In this document: in pieces, positions 59,887-64,000 of the stretch
How positions within the stretch are numbered: position 1 is the first letter of the stretch
Layout of the letters: the number at the start of each line of letters is the position of its first letter
From: PALSA-612 sp964595575
Lineage (GTDB): Bacteria > Actinomycetota > Thermoleophilia > Gaiellales > Gaiellaceae
Assembly (NCBI GenBank): GCA_964595575.1
Contig: CAZQRA010000003.1
Coordinates: 1 to 64,000 of the forward strand
Reading direction: 5' to 3'
DNA length: 64,000 nt
The notes under the pieces: generated by a model
Database searches by the model: none
Seen by the model: the letters and a program-made list of their open reading frames with translations, nothing else
Told to the model about the DNA's origin: nothing
Translations under genes and position numbers: made by a program

Positions 59887-60519
59887 TCAGCGAGGGGCGA
59901 TCTCCTCCTTGACGATGCGGGCGGGGACGCCCACCACCAGGGAATGGGCAGGAACGGTCGCCGTCACCGCCGCGCCCGCGCCGACCACCGACCCCGAGCC
60001 CACCTGCACGCCGTCGACCACCACTGCGCCTGCTCCCACGTAGACGCATCGACCGAGCAGGCAGTCCCTGCCCACGTTGGCCCCGGCCAGGATGGAGGAG
60101 CAGGGGCCGATCTCCGCCCGGGCGCCGACGAGCGCTCCCTGGAGGACGATGGCGTGGCGGGAAAGGCGTGCTCCCGGCCCGACGACGGAGCGAGGGCTGA
60201 CGTAGCACCCGGGCTCCACCACCGCCGTGGGGGAGACGACGGCGGCGGGGTGGACGACCGTGGCGAACGCCATCCCCGCCGCTTCTGCCTGGGCCACCAG
60301 GGCCTCGCGCTGGGTCGTTCCCAGGCCGCAGATCGCCTGGTGCGTGGCGGCGAGCGAGGCGAGCTCGTCGACCCAGTGGACGGGAAGCCCGGCTAGGTCG
60401 CCTCGGCAGCGGCTCCGGTCGAGGTTGTCGACGAAGCCCGCGACCCGGAAGCCCGCCTCCCTGGCGACGACCGCCACCTGCTGGGAGAAGGCGGTCGTGC
60501 CCAGGACGAGGAGGGGATG
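59887..60519 (-). CDS. NeuD/PglD-type acyltransferase, copy 2, start codon not clear
   Basis: About 210 residues matching the two neighbouring copies: LLVLGTTAFSQQVAVVARE Rossmann-like part, then hexapeptide repeats with GCYVSPRSVVGPGARLSRHA and a final PARIVKEEIAPR. In this frame there is no ATG or GTG near the conserved beginning. The first upstream candidate is a TTG at 60600, which would put 26 residues antisense to the divergent glycosyltransferase. An ATG at 60567 exists in a different frame, so a one-base error or an unusual start is possible. The boundary given marks the conserved body. Confidence 0.75.
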   Translation of the reverse strand, partial: HPLLVLGTTAFSQQVAVVAREAGFRVAGFVDNLDRSRCRGDLAGLPVHWVDELASLAATHQAICGLGTTQREALVAQAEAAGMAFATVVHPAAVVSPTAVVEPGCYVSPRSVVGPGARLSRHAIVLQGALVGARAEIGPCSSILAGANVGRDCLLGRCVYVGAGAVVVDGVQVGSGSVVGAGAAVTATVPAHSLVVGVPARIVKEEIAPR

Positions 60520-60564
60520 GGTGTCCCCGCGTCGTCGCTGGTAGCGTCGATCCCCGCTAGCCCC

Positions 60565-61650
60565 ATGCGCGTCGTCGCCGTCCTCAAGACTCGGGATCAA
60601 GCGGACATCGTGGAAGCCGTGCTCGCCTTCCACCTGGCCGCCGGCGTGGACCTGATCGTGGCGGTCGACCACCGCTCGGTGGACGGGACAAGAGAGATCC
60701 TCGAGCGCTACGCGGCGAGCGGCCGCGTCCTCCTCCTCCACGAGGAGGGCGACGGGTTCTCGTGGACGAGAGACGAGTTGGCCCGGATGGCGGCAAGGGA
60801 GCTGGGGGCCGATTGGGTCCTCCATCCCGACGGGGACGAGCTGTGGTGGCCGCGGGGCGGATCGTGGCCGGAGCTCGTCTCGCTCGTCCCTCCCCGCTAC
60901 GGCATCCTCCGTGGCGCCTGGCGCCACTTCGTTCCCCGGCCGGAGGAGGAGCGGCACCCGCTGGAGCGGCTTACCGTCCGCATCTCCCCCTACGCCGAGC
61001 GGACGGCGGAGGAGTACCCCTTCCACCCCGGCAGCAAGGTCGCCCACCGCGGAGACCCGGAGGCGGTGGTCGGGCAGGGAGGACACGATCTCCGGGGCGG
61101 CCCCCTTCGGCCGCTGCGGGGCTGGTTTCCCTTCGAGATCCTCCACTTCCCCCTCCGTAGCTTGGAGCAGGGAAGGCGGAAGTACGAGCAGATGGCGGAG
61201 GCCCTGACGGCGTCGGGGAGGGACGTTCCCCCTCACGTGGAGCGGGCCCGGAAGGCGATCGCGGCCGGAACCTGGCAGGAGCTGTACCGAGAGCTGGTCG
61301 TGGACGATGGAGTGCTGGCCGACGGGCTGGCCCAGGGGACACTGATCGAGGACGCACGGCCCCGGGATGCTCTGCGGCTTCTCGCCGGGGTGGACGAGCT
61401 TCCTCCCGGGGCGCGCTTTCCCCTTCCCGGGCAGGGGCTTTCCCGGCTTACCTTCTCCCCTCCGCCCCTCCGCGACCAGGCTGCCTTCGCCCACGAGTGC
61501 GAGATCCTCTACCAGCGGGAGGCAGACGTCCGGCTCCGCCGGCGCATAGACAGGCTGGAAGAGCGCCTCCGGCTCCTCGAGCGCAGCGCAAGCCTGGGGC
61601 GGGAGCTTGCCCGGCGCATCAGGCGGAGGCTCGGGCGGGGACGCCGCTGA
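60565..61650 (+). CDS. Glyco_tranf_2_4-type glycosyltransferase, copy 3
   Basis: A 361-residue, more distant paralogue of copies 1 and 2: MRVVAVLKTRDQADIVEAVL, VDHRSVDGTREIL, and DGDE in HPDGDELWWPRGG replacing DADE. The C-terminal part has a basic helix (RRRIDRLEERLRLLERSA). It is surrounded by NeuD-like acyltransferases on the opposite strand. The ATG at 60565 matches the family N terminus; a start 16 codons earlier is unlikely. Confidence 0.85.
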   Translation: MRVVAVLKTRDQADIVEAVLAFHLAAGVDLIVAVDHRSVDGTREILERYAASGRVLLLHEEGDGFSWTRDELARMAARELGADWVLHPDGDELWWPRGGSWPELVSLVPPRYGILRGAWRHFVPRPEEERHPLERLTVRISPYAERTAEEYPFHPGSKVAHRGDPEAVVGQGGHDLRGGPLRPLRGWFPFEILHFPLRSLEQGRRKYEQMAEALTASGRDVPPHVERARKAIAAGTWQELYRELVVDDGVLADGLAQGTLIEDARPRDALRLLAGVDELPPGARFPLPGQGLSRLTFSPPPLRDQAAFAHECEILYQREADVRLRRRIDRLEERLRLLERSASLGRELARRIRRRLGRGRR

Positions 61651-62257
61651 CCCTGGAGCCCGAGGGCACGTCCTCGATGACCACTGCGCCTGTCTCGACC
61701 ACGGCCCCCGCCCCGATCGCGATCCTGTGGATGACCCGCGCTCCCGGCCCGACCCAGGCTTCCTCCTCGACGAGGCACGATCCGGCCACGTTGGCGCCGG
61801 CCCCGATGACGGCGTAGGCCCCGATCGTCGTGTGGTGTCCGACCATCGCTCCCTGGCAGAGGAGGGCGTGGGGACCGATGGCCGAGTAGCCGGCGACGCA
61901 GGCGGCCGCTCCGATCGCTGACCCCTGCTCGAGGGTGGTGGTGTGGGCGACGTACGACGAGGGGTGCCGGAGGGAGGCGAAGCGAAACCCAAGCCCGGAT
62001 GCCCTGGAAGCGATCTCCCGCCGTCCTTCCTCCACCCCCACCACGGCTAGGTGGGAGGGAGCGAGCGCTCGCGCCTCGTCCCAGGAGAGAACGGGGAGCC
62101 CAAGGACCGAGGCGGGGGAAGGAGTCGACTCCTCTACCTCCTCTACCGCCACCAGCCCGACCACCCGGTAGCCCTGGGCCTGAGCGACATCGGCCACCTC
62201 CAGGGACGCAGCCGATGTCCCCAGGACGACAAGGGCCTCTCGGCCGCTCCTCCCCAT
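61619..62257 (-). CDS. NeuD/PglD-type acyltransferase, copy 3
   Basis: A 212-residue paralogue of the two acyltransferases upstream. EALVVLGTSAASLEVADVAQ begins the Rossmann-like part; hexapeptide repeats include GSAIGAAACVAGYSAIGPHA and the MVGHHTTIGAYAVIG catalytic region. Its end overlaps copy 3 of the glycosyltransferase tail to tail by 32 bases. It has no aminotransferase of its own nearby, so it may work on the same amine with a different acyl group. Confidence 0.85.
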   Translation of the reverse strand: MGRSGREALVVLGTSAASLEVADVAQAQGYRVVGLVAVEEVEESTPSPASVLGLPVLSWDEARALAPSHLAVVGVEEGRREIASRASGLGFRFASLRHPSSYVAHTTTLEQGSAIGAAACVAGYSAIGPHALLCQGAMVGHHTTIGAYAVIGAGANVAGSCLVEEEAWVGPGARVIHRIAIGAGAVVETGAVVIEDVPSGSRVSGVPARASA

Positions 62258-62345
62258 CCCCGGGCAGTATGCCTTGGCCTACCGGGCCCCGCCAAGGGAT
62301 CGGGCCGTAGGGTGGGGCCGCCTCTGCGAGAGCGCAGGGTAACGA

Positions 62346-64000
62346 TTACGCATCAGGCTCGTCCATTGCCGGTCTGCGAGCGTGCCCGTCGGGGTGAGTG
62401 TCGGGCCACCGGCGACCCCGAGGGCCGAGGAGGGATCCGGCGGCGAAAAGGACGAAGGCAGGAGCGACGGGTAGCGCGAAGTGGGGGTCGGCGAAGAGGC
62501 CGAGGGCGTTGAGGACGATGACGAGGAGCGCCGACAGGGCGAGGGCGAGGAGCGCTCGCGCGCCGCGAGGCCGTCGCCAGGGGAGCGCGAGCGCTCCCAC
62601 GGCGAGCCACAGGATGGGCCGGGGATACCAGCGGGAGAGCTGGTTCAGGCGGAGCGCGAGCCAGCCTTCGCCCTTGCGGTCGGGGAGGTTGGCGAGCAGC
62701 CGGTCCCGCTCCCGGACGATCGTTCGGAACCGCGGTCGGTCGTGCGGGTTGAGGAAGACGAAGTGGTGCTGGGTGGGGGACGTCCACACGTCGCGGATAC
62801 GGTTGTCCGGCCGTGAGATCCACACGCTCTGGCCGGCGGGGATGGGCTGGCCCTCGCCCGGGTCGGGGAGGCGCCGGCCGTGGACGACGATCGCGCGCGG
62901 ACGCCCGTTCTCTACTCCGGAGCCGCCGCCCGTGGCCCGGAAGTAGGAGCGGCTGAGCTGCAGCCAGACCGTGTCGGCGACGCCGCGGGCGTAGGCGCCG
63001 GGGTGGGCACGCACGGCCTCGAGGCCGGCGTCGCGGAGCACGGCGTAGTCGCTTCCCCAGCCGAAGACCTGGTCGGAGAGGAGGTACAGGTCCTCGTGGA
63101 TGCGAAAGCTGCCGCTGGAGAAGACCTGGTCGAGCGTGACGCCGTAGGAGCGGTACGGCTCCCGCGTCAGCAGGTGCTTCGCGATCGCTTCCGCCAGGCG
63201 ACGGGAGGCGGGCCCGTTGTCGGGGGCCACGATCCGGTCGGTGATGAACGCCCGGTAGAAGGGGATGATGGCGTTCCCGCCCCGGGCGAGGGTGTACTCG
63301 CCCAGGCGAAGGCCGTTGTGGACGCTCCAGGCTGCGAGGGGAACGAGGCCGGCGAGGAGCAGGGCGGCGCTCCAGCGCAGGCGCTGGCGCCATGTCGCTG
63401 AGAGGACGAGCGGGAAGAGGGCGAGGCCGAGGAGGACCGCGTTCCCCGGCCGGACGAGCGCGCCCAGGGCGATGCCGAGCCCGACCCACGCGAAGCGACG
63501 GGCCGAGGGCTTTCGCCAGGCCCGCACGACGAGCAGGGCGAGGAGCGCGTAGGCGGCGGAGAACACGGGCTCCGAGGAGAGCTCGTGGAACATGAGCCCG
63601 TAGGCCGGGTAGCCGAGGAGGGCGCAGGCGACGAGGAGGGCGGCGCGGGCCCCGAAGGCGGCCGCGGCGGCGCTCCAGGCCACCACCGAGCCGGCGAAGA
63701 GGAGGGCCATGACCGGCTCGGCCAGGGCTCCGCCGGCCACGTCCAGCGACAGCCCGGCCACGATGGGCGTGACCGGCGTCCGGAAGAGCATCGACCAGGG
63801 AAGGAGCGGGTGTCGGTCGAGGAGCTGGATGTAGACGTAGAGGTACTCGTCCAAGTCGCGCCCTACCTGGAGAGGCCAGGCGAGGGCGCGGAGGGCGTAC
63901 ACCCCGAGAGCGAGGAGGAAGAGGAGGACTGCCCCCGAGCGTCGGGCAGCCAGGCGCTCCAGGCGGGCAAGCTGCCGAGCGAGCACAAGAAGGGGAGGGG
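62346..64000 (-). CDS. GT-C/PMT-like membrane glycosyltransferase, possibly cut by window edge
   Basis: At least 546 residues with about ten hydrophobic segments. The first external loop has GRDLDEYLYVYIQLLDRHP and FRTPVTPIVAG, the acidic/proline pattern of PMT-type GT-C transferases. A soluble loop of about 150 residues (ARGGNAIIPFYRAFITDRIV onward) lies in the middle. A GTG at 63986 can serve as start, but the frame stays open to the window end, so the true start may lie outside. The C terminus is a short charged tail. Confidence 0.8.
   Translation of the reverse strand, partial: PPLLVLARQLARLERLAARRSGAVLLFLLALGVYALRALAWPLQVGRDLDEYLYVYIQLLDRHPLLPWSMLFRTPVTPIVAGLSLDVAGGALAEPVMALLFAGSVVAWSAAAAAFGARAALLVACALLGYPAYGLMFHELSSEPVFSAAYALLALLVVRAWRKPSARRFAWVGLGIALGALVRPGNAVLLGLALFPLVLSATWRQRLRWSAALLLAGLVPLAAWSVHNGLRLGEYTLARGGNAIIPFYRAFITDRIVAPDNGPASRRLAEAIAKHLLTREPYRSYGVTLDQVFSSGSFRIHEDLYLLSDQVFGWGSDYAVLRDAGLEAVRAHPGAYARGVADTVWLQLSRSYFRATGGGSGVENGRPRAIVVHGRRLPDPGEGQPIPAGQSVWISRPDNRIRDVWTSPTQHHFVFLNPHDRPRFRTIVRERDRLLANLPDRKGEGWLALRLNQLSRWYPRPILWLAVGALALPWRRPRGARALLALALSALLVIVLNALGLFADPHFALPVAPAFVLFAAGSLLGPRGRRWPDTHPDGHARRPAMDEPDA

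Noticed and set aside
1..64000. CRISPR arrays, tRNA and rRNA genes
   Set aside because: No regularly spaced direct repeats and no recognisable tRNA or rRNA sequences were seen by eye on either strand; a dedicated scan was not possible.

Overview
This is a very GC-rich window with frequent GTG (and some TTG) starts, tightly packed genes, and many 4-base ATGA or GTGA stop/start overlaps. These traits, and the gene families present, suggest a deep-branching high-GC actinobacterium (Thermoleophilia or Rubrobacteria-like). That placement is inference from style only: no rRNA, tRNA or other phylogenetic marker lies in the window. A 21-base run of N shows the sequence is a draft assembly.

Positions 1-6681 hold one translationally coupled operon: a fumarate reductase-type flavoprotein, a two-subunit class I fumarase, a ComA-like phosphosulfolactate synthase, APS reductase (CysH), APS kinase (CysC), ATP sulfurylase (Sat) and a TauE/SafE exporter. 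It joins sulfate activation and reduction to a sulfite-fixing enzyme and to C4-dicarboxylate-type enzymes, but has no sulfite reductase. Positions 6731-13802 carry envelope and secreted proteins: a DUF4395 membrane protein, an Ig-like secreted protein, a PAPS-type sulfotransferase, a PQQ-type beta-propeller, a polysaccharide deacetylase, an O-antigen ligase, a PIG-L deacetylase and a small zinc-ribbon protein.

Positions 13937-35626 are a large surface-polysaccharide locus. A minus-strand operon has a Wzx-type flippase, a glycosyltransferase, two ATP-grasp enzymes and a deacetylase-like protein. A plus-strand operon has an epimerase, a DegT aminotransferase, a flippase-like membrane protein, GT2 and GT4 glycosyltransferases, a GT-C-like membrane protein and an O-antigen ligase. 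A further block of GT-C membrane enzymes and a methyltransferase-GT2 fusion follows. Positions 36215-45750 form a coupled operon with NeuB, a KdsC-type phosphatase, SDR, aldehyde dehydrogenase, a ketopantoate reductase-like protein, a CMP-sugar synthetase, an enolase-superfamily dehydratase, a methyltransferase and a full-length transketolase. This looks like synthesis and activation of an unusual ulosonic acid.

Positions 45982-64000 are an accessory, partly decayed region. Three full paralogues of one glycosyltransferase family are interspersed with at least four fragments of the same family, two broken PIG-L genes, an ISL3 transposase remnant, a duplicated ~130-base repeat and two toxin-antitoxin pairs. 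At the end, a BKACE-family enzyme, three NeuD/PglD-type acyltransferases and a second DegT aminotransferase look like a module for making an N-acylated amino sugar. Overall the window couples sulfate activation (PAPS, sulfite) and unusual sugar precursors to export and assembly of cell-surface glycans.
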